Below, piece after piece: positions 35,346 to 46,975 of a DNA stretch of 64,000 nucleotides. Every line of letters starts with the position of its first letter. Positions within the stretch are counted from its first letter, which is position 1. The translations under genes and the position numbers were made by a program. Source of the DNA: Plotosus lineatus (lineage: Eukaryota > Chordata > Actinopteri > Siluriformes > Plotosidae); the NCBI GenBank assembly GCA_024760905.1, contig CM045729.1, positions 81,162,550-81,226,549 on the forward strand, given 5' to 3'. Under the pieces are notes generated by a model, which saw only the letters and a program-made list of their open reading frames with translations, made no database searches and was not told the DNA's origin.

Positions 35346-35582
35346 TTGTACACTATCTAATACTTTTCCAGAATGTTCTCCTCGACATGTTTTCTCAGCT
35401 GCTTGGTCTTCGAGCTACGTTTAACAAATAAACAGTTCCAAGTGCACCTTTCCCATTAATATGAGTCATGTGATACTTGTAAGTTTGTTTGAAATTTTCA
35501 ATATCCAGGAAACAGACAATGCTGGAGTATTTGGTGTTATGATGCCACAGGAAGTCCATACAATATCACGCAAGATGCTTTT

Positions 35583-35626
<44 letters not shown>

Positions 35627-35900
35627 ACTTCTCCGACACATAAATAAAAGAGGATTCAATGATTTGTTTTTGCAGATGTGAACATGCTAAGGCCGTGAGT
35701 GTTCCAAGACAAGCTGTTGCGCTGAGAGACAAAAGACTGGCGTACATGGGCGCGTGTTCACACTGAACTCTGTGAAAGCCTTTGCATTAGAAGTGTGGGG
35801 GTGTGCACACGCATGCACACTCTCTCAATTTTGGTTATATTAATAAGACTGATGAATTATTTGAATTCATTGAAAACATATTATGGGAGGAAAAAGCTCA
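35346..35900. other. Intergenic, unassigned
   Basis: Contains a (CA)n repeat at about 35591-35621. No gene was recognised. Confidence 0.4.
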
Positions 35901-35902
35901 TA

Positions 35903-36839
35903 CAGTCGGCCCTCTACTTATGAAAACCTCTGAATATGAAAAATCCAGGTTACGAAAAACATTTTCCTAAAGTTTCATCCTCTTTTTATGAAAACAACCT
36001 ATTTTTACGAAAAGCACCAAATGCGCCATTCAAAAATTCAAACGCGCCATTCAAACAATGCGCAAGTTTCTCTCTCATTGGCTGTCTCCCAAAATCCCGC
36101 CCTGCTGGCCTCCCATTGACCAGGAGGGAGCTGAAGTGTGCCCATACTTCCTGTTTGTCAATTCCTGTTTGTTCATGAAGGAGAGTTGAACTGTTTTTGA
36201 GAGTGATCATTGCAGCGTATATTTCGTTATTCATCATGGACCCCAAGAAAGTGATTCCCGGTGATACTGAAAAGAAGAAGCGAGCTCCATTATCAATCGA
36301 AGTGAAGCAGGAGATAAAAAAAAATACGGAAGTGTGATACGGTTGAGTGAAATCGCAAAGGAGTATGGCCAAAACCCCTTTACAATCATGACGATAATGA
36401 AGCAGAAGGAGACCTTAAAAGCAGAGATACAGTGACTGAGGCGATTATTTTGGAACGATATTGAAGCAGAAGGAGGCATTAAAAGTGGAGATACAGTGAC
36501 GGAGGCGATTATTTCGGAAAAAGCAACCGGCATGTTTAAGGGCCTCGTGAAGGAGGGTGGGGGTGAGGGTTCTTCAGACCAGCAGCCCCCGGACCCCGGT
36601 TCGAGAGATTTAAAAATAAGGTAAATAATTTTATTTTACTTTTAACACATATTTCATACATACTGTATTTCATACAAAATTGGTGTATTTTTATAATTTT
36701 TAAAGGGTTTATGGGGTACTCTTGGGAGCCTTGGAACGAATCATGCGTTTTACATGTAAAATGCAGCTCTACTTACGAAAATCTCAGGTTACGAAAAAGG
36801 CACTGGAACCGATTAATTTTGTAAGTGGAGGCCCGACTG
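35903..36839 (+). mobile_element. Tigger/pogo-like transposon, internally deleted, TA-flanked
   Basis: The ends are CAGTCGGCCCTCTACTTATG on the left and, reverse-complemented, CAGTCGGGCCTCCACTTACA on the right. Each extends for dozens of bp through 'aggttacgaaaaacattttc'-type sequence. TA flanks both ends (35901-35902 and 36840-36841). From 36236 a + strand reading frame starts MDPKKVIPGD and continues with a CENP-B-type helix-turn-helix pattern (APLSIEVKQE, then after a frameshift RLSEIAKEYGQNPFTI). This matches the N-terminal domain of Tigger transposases. The DDE domain is deleted. Confidence 0.78.
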
Positions 36840-36841
36840 TA

Positions 36842-37264
36842 TTTCAAACTCGGTTTTATTGCTTTAAAAGAACTGCTTATGTTTAAAAGAACAATGAAAC
36901 CACCTCATCACCACATCACACCGTGTGAACTCACAGAACAGCTTGTCCTTGTGCTGCTGTTCTGGGTTCTCCAGTTTCCTCTTGGATGTTGGTTGGGGCA
37001 CTGTGATGGACGGATGTCCCTCCCTACTCACTGTTCAAGGGATTGACTCTGGTTTCACTGTGACACAAAGTGATGTGAGGTGTTTACTGAAGCCAAATAA
37101 ATTTATTATGTGTGCGCTTTATATGCTCACTTTGCACTCGAAAATATGGAGCAGCCAACAATCTTATCTTATGACATCTGGAGCAGGATGAGTGAACCTA
37201 AGTCTGTAATTTGACAAAATTAAAGCGAGTATAAAGAGGAGGGCAGTTGGACAGTGCAAACCTT
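36842..37264. other. Intergenic, mostly unassigned
   Basis: 36955-37075 resembles decayed SINE Y body and tail words ('tgggttctccagtttcctct', 'ggttggggcactgtgatgg'). Nothing else was recognised. Confidence 0.4.
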
Positions 37265-37615
37265 CACCAAGTAGTATTCATTCTTTTTCTAAACTATTTA
37301 ATCCTAACTGGGATCACATGGAGGCTGGTGCTCATCTCAGCCAACTCTGGGCAAGGGAGAGTACATCCTGAACAGCTTGCCAGGCCACCGCAGGGTAAAA
37401 ACATGCTGGCAGCTATGTAGCTCCTCTTGTCGAAATTCAGTAATCGTTCTTTTCCATGAATCTCTCACCACAGACAGTGAGAGACATGGCCAGACCATGA
37501 TAACCCAGTTGGCTGCACTGGGGGAGGCAGTGACAACCTGTTGAGGGTGGGGTTTGAACCGGCAACATTAGGATCAGTGATCCAGCACCTTTACCACCAG
37601 GCCACCACTGCCCAT
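37265..37615 (-). mobile_element. SINE family X
   Basis: On the - strand the head is GGGCAGTGGTGGCCTGGTGG with B box GGTTCAAACCCC. The X body and the AATGAA tail at about 37270-37290 follow. It is nearly complete. Confidence 0.72.
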
Positions 37616-37772
37616 CCAGAGCAACTTACATTTTTATATAATTGCCACTAAACAATTAAGTAGTAAAAGGCTTGTTCAAAGGCCCAGCAGTGATAACTTT
37701 GTAGTACTGGGACTCGAAGCCTCAGTCTTAAAAGTAGTATCTCAACAGTGTAATCACTGAGTCACCACTGCC
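37616..37772 (-). repeat. SINE-like fragment
   Basis: The reverse complement begins 'gggcagtggtgactcagtga' and continues 'cgagtcccagtactacaaag' to the end 'aagttgctctgga'. It is a third tRNA-like repeat type, related to 3395-3512. Confidence 0.45.
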
Positions 37773-37936
37773 CAACTGTTCATTTTGCTTATTTTTGTTT
37801 TGTTTTTTTTCTTGTTTTGGTATTTTTTTGTCTTTTGGGAGGATTGTACAACAAAACATGTGGATTTTCATTGAATTCCTACCAACGGCAAAGCTTTTGT
37901 AAAGGGAAGACCGCATTAGGTTTTGGATATCATGCA

Positions 37937-38278
37937 CCACTTAATCCTAATTAGGGTTGCGGGGAGACTAGTGCCCATCGTAGCCTACTCTGGGTGAGGA
38001 CAGGGCACACCCTGGACAGCTCGCGAGGCCATAGTAGGGCCAACACTCACACAACCATTCATACTCACACTCACACCTAGGGGTGATTTGGAACAGCCAA
38101 ATAACCCACAGTGCATGTTTTTGGACTGTAAAAGGAAACTGGAGAACCCAGAGGAAACCCACACAAACACAAAGAGAACATGCAAACTCCACACAGAAAT
38201 GCCCGAGCTGGGAATCAAACCTAGGACCTTCTTGCTGTGAGGCGGACGTGCTAACCACTATACCACTGTGCAGCCTAA
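37937..38278 (-). mobile_element. SINE family Y, near complete
   Basis: The - strand head 'gcacagtggtatagtggtta' (A box) and B-box-like GGTTTGATTCCC are followed by 'gtgtggagtttgcatgttct', 'acagtccaaaaacatgcact' and the tail through 'aattaggattaagtgg'. Confidence 0.7.
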
Positions 38279-38414
38279 ATTCTGGATTGTTTTTTTAAGG
38301 ATTCCTCTGCATTGTGAGAGAGAACCATTTTTCAGCAGGCCCAGCTTTGGATGCTGTGTGCTTTCTGTTTTATCTATCTATCCATCCATCCATCCATACA
38401 TCCATACATACATA

Positions 38415-38880
38415 CAGTCGGCCCCCTACTTACGAAACCCTCTGCGTACGAAAATTCCGTGTTACGAAAAACATTTTCCTAAGTTTTTGTCCCTGGGATA
38501 CGAAAAGAACCTCCTCTTACGAAAAGTGCCAGATGCGCCATTCAAACGCACCAATCAAAATCTCACACGATGCGTGAGTTGCTCTCTCATTGGCTGTCTC
38601 CTAACATCCCACCCCGCTGGCCTCCCATTGGCTAGGAGGGATGACACAGCGCATGTGATCCATACTTCCTGAACGTAACCCATACTTCCTGTTTGTCACA
38701 CGCGTGAAAGAGAGTTGACTGTTGGCTTGTTTTGAGATTGATCATGCAGCGTTATGTTTCATAATCGCCAAAACCCCATTACAATTGGGATGATATTGAA
38801 CCAGAAAGAGACCTTAAAGTGGAAATACAGTGATGGAGGCGATCTCGCAAAGAAGCAAGTTAATATTTAATGAGGACCTC
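38415..38880 (+). mobile_element. Tigger/pogo-like element, left part
   Basis: TA plus CAGTCGGCCCCCTACTTACG with the same left-arm sequence as 35903 ('gttacgaaaaacattttcct', 'cattggctgtctcc'). The right end is missing nearby. Related interior sequence reappears at about 39100-39260, so this may be one larger, disrupted element reaching that point. Confidence 0.65.
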
Positions 38881-38995
38881 TGATCTTTCAAACATTACTG
38901 TAATTCCGCTTTAAATAAAACATCCTGTCCATTTAAACATTTAAATAGAATTGTTCCATCAGCAGCGCATTTAGTGTGGGTGTGGCCCGAGTTTT

Positions 38996-38998
<3 letters not shown>

Positions 38999-39048
<50 letters not shown>
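38999..39048 (+). repeat. (GT)n microsatellite
   Basis: About 24 GT units followed by a G-rich end. Confidence 0.95.
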
Positions 39049-39050
<2 letters not shown>

Positions 39051-39109
39051 GTGAGGGGGGGGGTGCTTAACTATTTAGGTTTTAGTTTACATTTTTAAGT
39101 TGTTTAATT

Positions 39110-39275
39110 CAGTACATGCTTATTAAATGTGGTGTTAAATGTGGAATCAAGTTAAAGTTGAGTTTGGACCTCCGATCTGTCAAGCAGGGAATGTTCTTTG
39201 AATTCCATGTCTTGCTCTGGGGTCCTGCATGTGGGCGTGGCCCGCAGCGCCACAATAAAAATTTAATGTGTATAC
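39110..39275. repeat. Interspersed segment shared with 14690-14960
   Basis: The words 'atcaagttaaagttgagttt', 'cagggaatgttctttgaatt' and 'gggcgtggcccgcagcg' recur in the same order in the 14.7-kb region, and partly near 44130. It is probably an internal part of the Tigger-like family. Confidence 0.5.
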
Positions 39276-39477
39276 ACAGTATAGTGGGCCCTCGGCATTT
39301 GCAGGGGTTTGGTTCCGAGCCCTCCAGTGATTTGAGATATTCCGCGAGTTCTGTACCCGGAAGTAAAACCCCATGTATTACGGCACATGCGCGAATGAGC
39401 AGCCGGAAGTAAAATACTATGTATCTATTACATGCGCTAAAATATCTTCTTAAACACATTCTATAGACAGTCTGTCT
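39276..39477 (+). mobile_element. Decayed DNA-transposon left end
   Basis: CAGTATAGTGGGCCCTCGGC followed by 'gcaggggtttggttccgag' resembles pogo/Tigger-class ends of the CCTCGGTATTCG type. It is related to 6347. No right end was seen. Confidence 0.35.
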
Positions 39478-39815
39478 TCCTTTCACCTTTTTTTCCTTTT
39501 ACTCGGGAGTCGCCACAGCGAATCATCTGATTCGCACATTTGATTTGGCAGAGGTTTTCATGTCGGATGCCCTTCCTGTCACAACCCTTTTAGCAAGGGA
39601 CAGAAACACGCTGACAACTTTGCAGCCTCCTCTTTACGAAAGTCAGCAATGGTTCTTTTACATGCCTCTCACCATAGACAGTGAGAGACATGGCCCGCCT
39701 TTGATAACCCAGTTAGCTGCACTGGGGGGAACAGTGACAACCTTGTGGGGACTCGAACCCCCAAACTTAGGATCAGCAATCCAGCGCCCTATACCACTGG
39801 ACCACCACTGCCTCC
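39478..39815 (-). mobile_element. SINE family X with RTE-derived tail
   Basis: It has the same architecture as 27565-27932. The - strand head is 'ggcagtggtggtccagtggt' with B box GGTTCGAGTCC. The body then leads into 'gttgtgacaggaagggcatc' and 'gattcgctgtggcgactccc', ending 'gagtaaaaggaaaaaaaggt'. Confidence 0.75.
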
Positions 39816-40983
39816 CTGTCTTGTATATAAAAAGCTTAAATTTAACATTTCTGGCCAGGCATAAGCGCTATAAAAGAAATACTGTTTTAATGACTGACCC
39901 AAACCAGAAAATGTATATCCACATACTTCTGGACACTTAACAAGCTGAAATAATGAAGAGAAATAAATCAGGCTGTGACATGCACTTACACTCTACAGAC
40001 AGGCTTATTATTACAGCGTTTGGGTAAAAGCCACGTGTGGACAGATGGAACACTGAACACACGCTAGTCTGTGAGTTTCTCATCCAGAATGTGCTTCAAT
40101 TAGCTGAACATGCAACATGCTGCTTCACAGAAGAAGAAACATCACCTTTAAACTTCAGGAATAAAACTTAATATCATGAGCAACGTTCATCATGAGCAGA
40201 GATCGTCATCTGCGCACTGATTTTGTGATGATTTTTATGCTAACTGTTGCTTAGCTTATGTAATTTGTAGCTGTTGCATAACAAATTAATGAAGAAATGT
40301 TTGTTAGACGTGAATCAGGACCAGAACGTGGACCTTTAAGTAAAGTCAGACATGCTTCTTCTTCATGGATTCAATCTTTCATGAATAAATTCTAACCCGA
40401 ACTCCTTTCTGTTTTACTGAACCTTTTCTTTATTTACAAGGTATTTACTACCCGTTGATTTCACTGTGGATCAAAACGTTTCTTAGCATTATCTCTGAAG
40501 CTTTCTTTCTGTTTTTCATAACTCAGGGAACACACTGTAAGAACAATATGCTGGTGAGAGAGCAGAACCGAGACTGATACATTCTTCCCGTCTTCCAAGC
40601 CGGATAAAATTCCTTTGAACAAACCACCTAATCCCTCAACTGCTCTCCAGACGCCGCATTGTGACTGCCTCTGTTATGTGTGTGTGTGTGTTTGTGTGCT
40701 CTTTTACATGAACATCATAGACAGTGAGAGACATGGCCAGCCTTTGATAACCCAGCTAGCTGTACTGGAGGAACAGCAGTGACAACCCGTTGAGTGTGGA
40801 GCTTGAACCCCCAACCTAAGGATCAGTAATCCAGCACCCTTACCACCAGTCCACCACTGCCAAGGATTATTACAGTATATATAAAACAATCAATAACAAA
40901 TGATTTGTTTAAAAAAAAAAAGATGATTGAACATCCTGATATTTTTCTGAATATCCACCACTCAGGATATTTATTGTATGATA
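39816..40983. other. Intergenic, mainly unassigned, with a SINE X head
   Basis: 40696-40862 carries a - strand SINE X head and body fragment ('ggcagtggtggactggtggt', B box GGTTCAAGCTCC). The rest (39816-40690) looks unique and has no recognised gene. Confidence 0.45.
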
Positions 40984-43548
40984 ATCATCATCATCATCTC
41001 CTTCTTCTTCGCTTATTTCAGGGTCAAGTCACCGGGACAGCAACCTAAGCAATGAAGTTGAGACGTCCCTTTCCCCAGCCACGTTCTCCAGCCCTTCCGG
41101 GGGGACACCGAGACTTTACCAGACAAACCGAGAGACATAGTTCCTCCAGCATGTTCTAACCCCAGGGTCTCTTCCAAGGTGGACATGCCCGAAACACCAC
41201 ATCAGGGAGGTGTTTGGGAGGCATTCCGACCAGATGCCCAAGCCATCTCAACTGGCCCCTCATAATGTGGAGGAGCAGCGGTTCTACTACGAGCTCTCCC
41301 CAGATGGTAGAGCTTCTCACCTTATCGCTAAGGGAGAGCCCCGCTACCTGGCAAATGAAGCTCATTTCAGCCGCTTGCACTCGCAATCTTGTTCTTTCGG
41401 TCACTACCCAAAACCTGTGACAATAGGTGAGGGTTGGAACGTAGATCAACTGGTAAGTTGACAGCTCTGCCTTGTGGCTCAGCTCCCTCTTCACCACAAC
41501 GGACCAGTACAGGCTCCACTTTACAGCATAGGCTGCGGTGATCCGTCTGTCGATCTCTCACTCCGTCCTTCTCTCACTCGTTAACAAGACCCTGAGATAC
41601 TTGAACTCCTCCACTTGTGGCAGGACCTCATTCCCGACCTGAAGGGTGCATTCCACCCTTGTCCAAATGAGAACCATGGCCTCAGACTTGGAGATGCTGC
41701 TTTTCATCCTGGCAGCTTCGCACTGCAAATCGCTCCAATGAGACCTGGACGTTCCAGCTTGATGAAGCTAAAAGGACAACAGCATCCACAAAAAGCAGAG
41801 ATGAGATCCAATGGCCACCAAACCAGAACCCCTCAACACCTCAGCTGCACCTAGAAATTCTGTTCATAAAAATTATGAACAGAATTGGTAACAAAGGATA
41901 GCCTTGGCGAACTACAACCCTCACCGGAAATGAATTCGAACTATTGTTACCAATACGGACCAAACTCTGGATCCGGTGATACAGCGATCAAATGGCCCAT
42001 AGCAACGGGTCCGGAACGCCGTATTCCTGGAGCACGCCCCTCAAGATAGAACGAGGGACATGGTTGAAAACCTCCAAATCCATAAAACACATGTGGACAG
42101 GTTGGGCAAACTCCCATCACCCCTCCAAGATCCTGTGGAGCATATAAAGTCTGTCAAGAGTGCCACGGCCAGGACAAAAACCACATTGTTCCTCCTGAAT
42201 ACTTGGATCCTCCTCTCCTGTACCTCTGCATAGACTTTCCCTCGCAAGCTGAGGCGTGTGATTTGACGATAATTGGAATACACCCTCCGGTCCCTCTTTT
42301 TAAAAAAGGGGGAACTACCACCCCGGTTTGCTAATCCAGAAGTACAGCCCCTGATGACCACATGATGTTGCAGAGACATGTCAACCAAGACAGTCCTACA
42401 GCACACAGAGCCCTGAGATATTCAGGGAGGATCTCATCCACCCCTGGAGCTCGACCACTGAGGAGCTTTTTGACTACCTCAGTGACCTCATCTCTATTGA
42501 TGGGTGGACCCTCACCCTGGGCCCCAGGGTCTTCCTCCTCCACGGACGGCATGTTGGTGGGATTGAGGAGGTCCTCAAAGTATTCCTATAACCTCCCTAT
42601 GACATCCCCAGTCGAAGTGAGCAGCTCCCCACTTCCACTATAAGCAGTATTTGTGGAGAACTGCTTCTCCTGCCTGAGCCATCAGATGGTGGTCCAGAAG
42701 CTTTTTGAGGCCAACCAATAGTTGCTCTCCAGGCCCTCACCGAACTCCTCCCATGCCCAAGATTTTGCATCTGCGACAGCTTCGGCTGCAGAATGTTTGG
42801 CCTGCCAAAACCTGTATGCTGCCTCGCCAGTCCACAGGCCAGTAAGACCCGATAGGTCACCTTTTTCAGCTGGACAGCCCCCTTCACGGCAGATGTCCAC
42901 TACCGGGTTTGGGGGTTACAGCCATAACAAGCACCGATGACCTTCCGGCCTGCTGCCTCAGCAATGGCGGCATGAAACGTGGCCCATTTGGATTCCATGT
43001 CACCTGCCTTCTTCTGGACATGGTTGTAGCTCTGTCGGAGGTGGGAGTTAAAGACCTCTCTAACAGGAGACTGCACCAAATGTTCCCAGGAGACCCTGAC
43101 TACACACCTGGGCTTGCCAGGTCTCCCTACTATCAGAACCAGCTCACCACCAGGTGTTGATCGGCTGACAGCTCAGCTCCCCTCTTTACCCGAGTGTCCA
43201 CAATGTGTGGCTGCAACTTCGGTGACACGGCTACAAAGTCGATCATCAAACTACGACCTAGGTTGTCCTGGTGCCAAGTGTATTTATGGACACTCTTATG
43301 TTCGAGCATTGTGTTCGTGATAGACAAACTGTGACAAGCACAGAAGTCCAACAATGAAACACCATTCGGGTTCAGACTGGAGAGGCTGTGTTTCCGATCA
43401 CACCCTTCCAGGTCTTACTATCTTTGCCCACATGGGCATTGAAGTTTCCCAGGACAACAAGTGAGTCTCCCGAGGGAGCATGCTCCAACACACCCCAAAA
43501 ACACTCCAAGAAGGGTGGGTACTCTGAACTGTCATTTGGTGCATAATG
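40984..43548 (-). mobile_element. Rex3-type LINE (RTE clade), copy R2, with 3' end
   Basis: Read on the - strand, the 5' end is truncated in the endonuclease at about 43548 ([21 protein letters not shown]). Then come LLDF-type 'LDFCACHSLSITNT', linker, RT (GVDEILPEYLRAL) and the C-terminal domain (ELSHKAELSTYQLIYVPTLT, RGQLRWLGHL). The 3' end is 'ataagcgaagaagaaggaga' plus a (TGA)n-like tail at 40984-41000. The catalytic FADD box is mutated: the - strand of about 41775-41795 reads FVDA. Multiple frameshifts are present. Confidence 0.82.
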
Positions 43549-43904
43549 TACAATAATTATGAAGTTTAATCCAACTGCAATAGTAAAAGTTCCTAAAATG
43601 GGGTACATGTGGATGTTGGCTTAGAGTGAGGACATGAACATCCCCAAAAGACTTGTAGGATTTATTCTATTATATTTTGGTGAAATGTTTAGTCTCTGAA
43701 TAAACAATCAATCAAATGATAAACAATCAATTTAGATAATATATGCCATGACAAAGAATTTTGTTCAAAAATTTGTGCTTAGAGTTCATTACAGAGACTG
43801 TGCTTGGACCTGGACTGTGCTTGGGCTGAGGGAAAGGGAGGAAGGTTATACAGAGCAGGGCCTAATTCTGGATGATAGAGGATTTATAATGGTGATGTGG
43901 AGCT

Positions 43905-43938
<34 letters not shown>

Positions 43939-44084
43939 ATAATTAGCCTTGTTTTTGTGGCATTTTCCTTCACTTTTCCCCCAATTCTTCCTTAATTACC
44001 ATATTTTTTAAATTTGATGAATATTTACAAAAAAAGCGATGCACTGATGCTGCATGAATTGAAGCGCAAAGTAATGACGGATCA

Positions 44085-44129
<45 letters not shown>
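43549..44129. other. Intergenic, unassigned
   Basis: Poly-T at about 43906-43936 and an (AT)n(AC)n tract at 44088-44132. No gene was seen. Confidence 0.45.
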
Positions 44130-44132
<3 letters not shown>

Positions 44133-44188
44133 GGGGAGTGCGCTTTGAATTCCCCATCTTAAAATGCTCCGGCGTCCTGCGGAGCTGA

Positions 44189-44227
<39 letters not shown>

Positions 44228-44502
44228 TTGTGTGTGTTGTTGTTAAAATGTTTAATAATGGTTTAATTAATAAATATGTTAGTGAAATATTTAATATGTT
44301 TTTTTTTTTTTTTTACTTTTAACACATATACATATTTCATGCAAAATTGGTGTACTTTTATCATTTTTAAAGAGTTTATGGGGTAGTCTTGGGAGCCTTG
44401 GAACGAATCATGCGTTTTACATGTAAAATGCACCTCTACTTACGAAAACTCCAGGCTACGAAAAAGGCTCTGGAATGGATTAATTTCGTAAGTAGAGGGC
44501 TG

Positions 44503-44506
<4 letters not shown>
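44130..44506. mobile_element. Tigger/pogo-like element, right part
   Basis: Contains 'gagtgcgctttgaattcccc', a GA repeat at about 44195-44226, then the right-arm sequence shared with 36640-36839 ('tttacatgtaaaatgca', 'cctctacttacgaaaac', 'ttcgtaagtagagggctgac'). A (GT)n tract at 44503-44551 abuts the terminus. Confidence 0.6.
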
Positions 44507-44551
<45 letters not shown>

Positions 44552-44553
<2 letters not shown>

Positions 44554-44860
44554 TTTATATATATATAAAACGTATATTCTAATTTGCTATAGATGCTGTG
44601 GAAAGTATTTGGGGTGGAAACAAAGCTTTTCATGAAGCTTGCAGGAAAAAGTGTCACAATCACAGGTCTAGTGCCTTTGCTGGCTGATTGGCTGCAGTGT
44701 TCTGTGTAGCCCTACCCATCTGCACGTGTTTCAATACCAAAGCGGAACATTTACCAAGTCAGCTTTGTCCAAGCTTTTCTAATATTCTGCATAATCAGTA
44801 AGCCAGAGCCTTAACCACATAGCCACCACTGCCCTGAGGTTGTGTTTCATTTTGAACTGT
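44552..44860. other. Intergenic, unassigned
   Basis: 'ccttaaccacatagccaccactgccc' words at about 44808-44834 resemble the end of a SINE head in reverse. Nothing else was recognised. Confidence 0.35.
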
Positions 44861-44869
44861 AGCACTATA

Positions 44870-45167
44870 GGTTCCAGGACATATGCTCACAGGACAAATG
44901 CTCACAACCTTTATGAAAAAACAGACATTTACTCATAACATAAAAATTTTCGTTCAATTTTAACCCTAATTCTAACCCCTAACCCTAAACCCTAATGTAT
45001 AATGAGTTAATTTAACATGTATTTATAAGAATAAAGAATTTTTATAACACATTGTGATCTTTTTGTATTATGCATTTATTAAAACAAAGAAAAAAGATGT
45101 GAACAAATGTCTGTTTTTTTTCATTAAGGTTGTGAGCAATTGTAGAGTGAGCAAATGTCCACGCATC
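44870..45167. mobile_element. Small fold-back element (MITE) with telomere-like core
   Basis: Long inverted arms: the left 'ggacatatgctcacagga' to 'tgctcacaacctttatgaaa' to 'aaacagacattt' matches the reverse complement of the right arm (45105-45160). The core at about 44962-44998 contains several CCCTAA/CCCTAAA units. The 9-bp word AGCACTATA occurs immediately outside both ends (44861-44869 and 45168-45176) and could be the target duplication. It has no coding capacity. Confidence 0.6.
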
Positions 45168-45176
45168 AGCACTATA

Positions 45177-46725
45177 CTAGTATTATCTCTATGCCCTCCC
45201 AGTTTTGTCAGATAAAATCACGTGAAGTCAAGACTACAACTTCTGAGAGCCAATTGTGGCCATATCTGGAATGTATGTGTTTACCGAATGTGTCGAAGAA
45301 TATCTTGTGGGCTGGAACATGAGCATGATTAGCATCATCAGCTCTGTACGTTGCAGGTTTTAATCCATTTCAAAACAAAAACAAAAGTACCTAAGCTTAG
45401 GGACATGATGAAAGTTATGGTAGTCCCAGAATGGACAAGAAAGGCTGATGTTACTCCATGTCAGTAATAAAAATAAATAAATTAAAAAACACTCCAACAA
45501 CAGGAATTCAAAACAGGTGAAGGTAACAGAAATGAAGCAGCAGAGCTAGGCTTCTAATACAGAGGTGGGTACAACTCAGAAAAAAGGAAGGACCTAGGTA
45601 TGACCCTGAAGGCACTGTGAGAGGAGCTTGGCTGAATTCAGAGCACTGCACATTTTCAAAAACAGAAGAAAAATGAAAAAGCCAAACTTATAACAATGTA
45701 TTTTTACTTCACTCAGCATCTGCGAGAAGACAAAAACAGGCCAATCCAAGGACCCCTTTGGAATGGAATGTCAAACAACCTCTGGAGATCCTGTAAAGCA
45801 TAGGTCTCATATTACTGATTCTGGGATCACTGTAGCCATTCAGAAAATGGACTCACAAAAAGGTAGGAGTTGTGGAAATATGCAATTGCTTGGGAAACAT
45901 GAGAATCTGCACTGCATATGTTGCAGCTGTCATGGCTAACGTCAGTAACTGCGATGCATATGTGGTGGGCGCTGTTCCAGTACATTTTTACCTCAAGGAA
46001 AATATGTGTTAACCTCTGGTTTGCCATATACACCTCACTGGTACCGTCATGGTTTCATTGATGCAGCACTTGACGCACAGTAATAGAAGCAACATCCTTC
46101 CACAAAGCAAGGTAATGCCCCGACTCTCATGGAGTGTTTATTGTAAGGCTAAAAATCTTCAATTGTCATTCTAGCTTTGTGAGTCCTATTGATGTAGGAA
46201 AGGACCTGATGGAAGAATAATCATCTGTATTCAGAAAGAATTGAAAAGGGCAGTGAAGGTCTCCATTTATCAGCAGTGGAACGTTCATGACATCAGTCAT
46301 TTTCCTGAGAAGATCCTTAGCCTGGACAAGACAATGACATCATGGGAGCAACACAAGCTCAGCATCAGCTGGACATAAGAAACACTTATAGGTTCCCTAC
46401 TTTCTTTGGTGTCTTGGACTTCTAGTAGGAAAAACCTTCACGTTAGACCTCTTTGGAAAATCAGAAATAAAACAAAAGACAAGGTCATCCAGGTTGGACC
46501 AGTGAACCCTTCACACTCAACTGCAGACGGGGGTTAAACAGCTTGATGGAGAACCCCTGTATCCATATGGGCAGTGAAGGGCTTCGTTGTCAAGGAACAG
46601 GATGCCACTGGTTTCAAAATATAAAGAAGGACATCACCAAGTTGACCTCATGAAATACAAAGAGATGAACTCCAAGTGTTAAAAAGAGCTGCCAAGTTTT
46701 CATCAGCAAATAAATTCAAAGAACC
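45177..46725. other. Intergenic, unassigned 1.5 kb
   Basis: No open frame with recognisable domains and no clear repeat ends. Purine-rich phrases around 45560-46500 look like a very old transposon, but I could not classify them. Confidence 0.35.
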
Positions 46726-46727
46726 TT

Positions 46728-46975
46728 CTTCTTCTACTTTCGGCTTTTTTCCCTTTCTCGGAAGTCGCCACAGCAAATAGTCTGATTCGCACATTTGATT
46801 TGGCATAGGTTTTTGGGTTATCAAAGGCGTGCCATGTCTCTCACTGTCTATGGTGAGATGCATGTAAAAGAACCATTGCTGACTTTCGTAAAAACCTTTG
46901 CCAAATCAAACGTGCGAATCAGATGATTCGCTGTGGCGACTCCCGAGTAAAAGGGGAAAAAGCCGAAAGGCAGAC
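46728..46975. repeat. Inverted pair of SINE X tails (hairpin)
   Basis: The left arm 'ttcggcttttttccctttc' and 'gtcgccacagcaaatagtct' and the right arm 'gattcgctgtggcgactccc' and 'gggaaaaagccgaaag' are reverse complements. Each is the RTE-derived SINE tail. About 100 bp of SINE body ('ctcactgtctatggtgag') lies between them. Confidence 0.7.

Noticed and set aside
44962..44998. A true interstitial telomere block
   Set aside because: Only about four irregular CCCTAA-like units are present and they lie in the loop of a fold-back element. It is better treated as part of that element.
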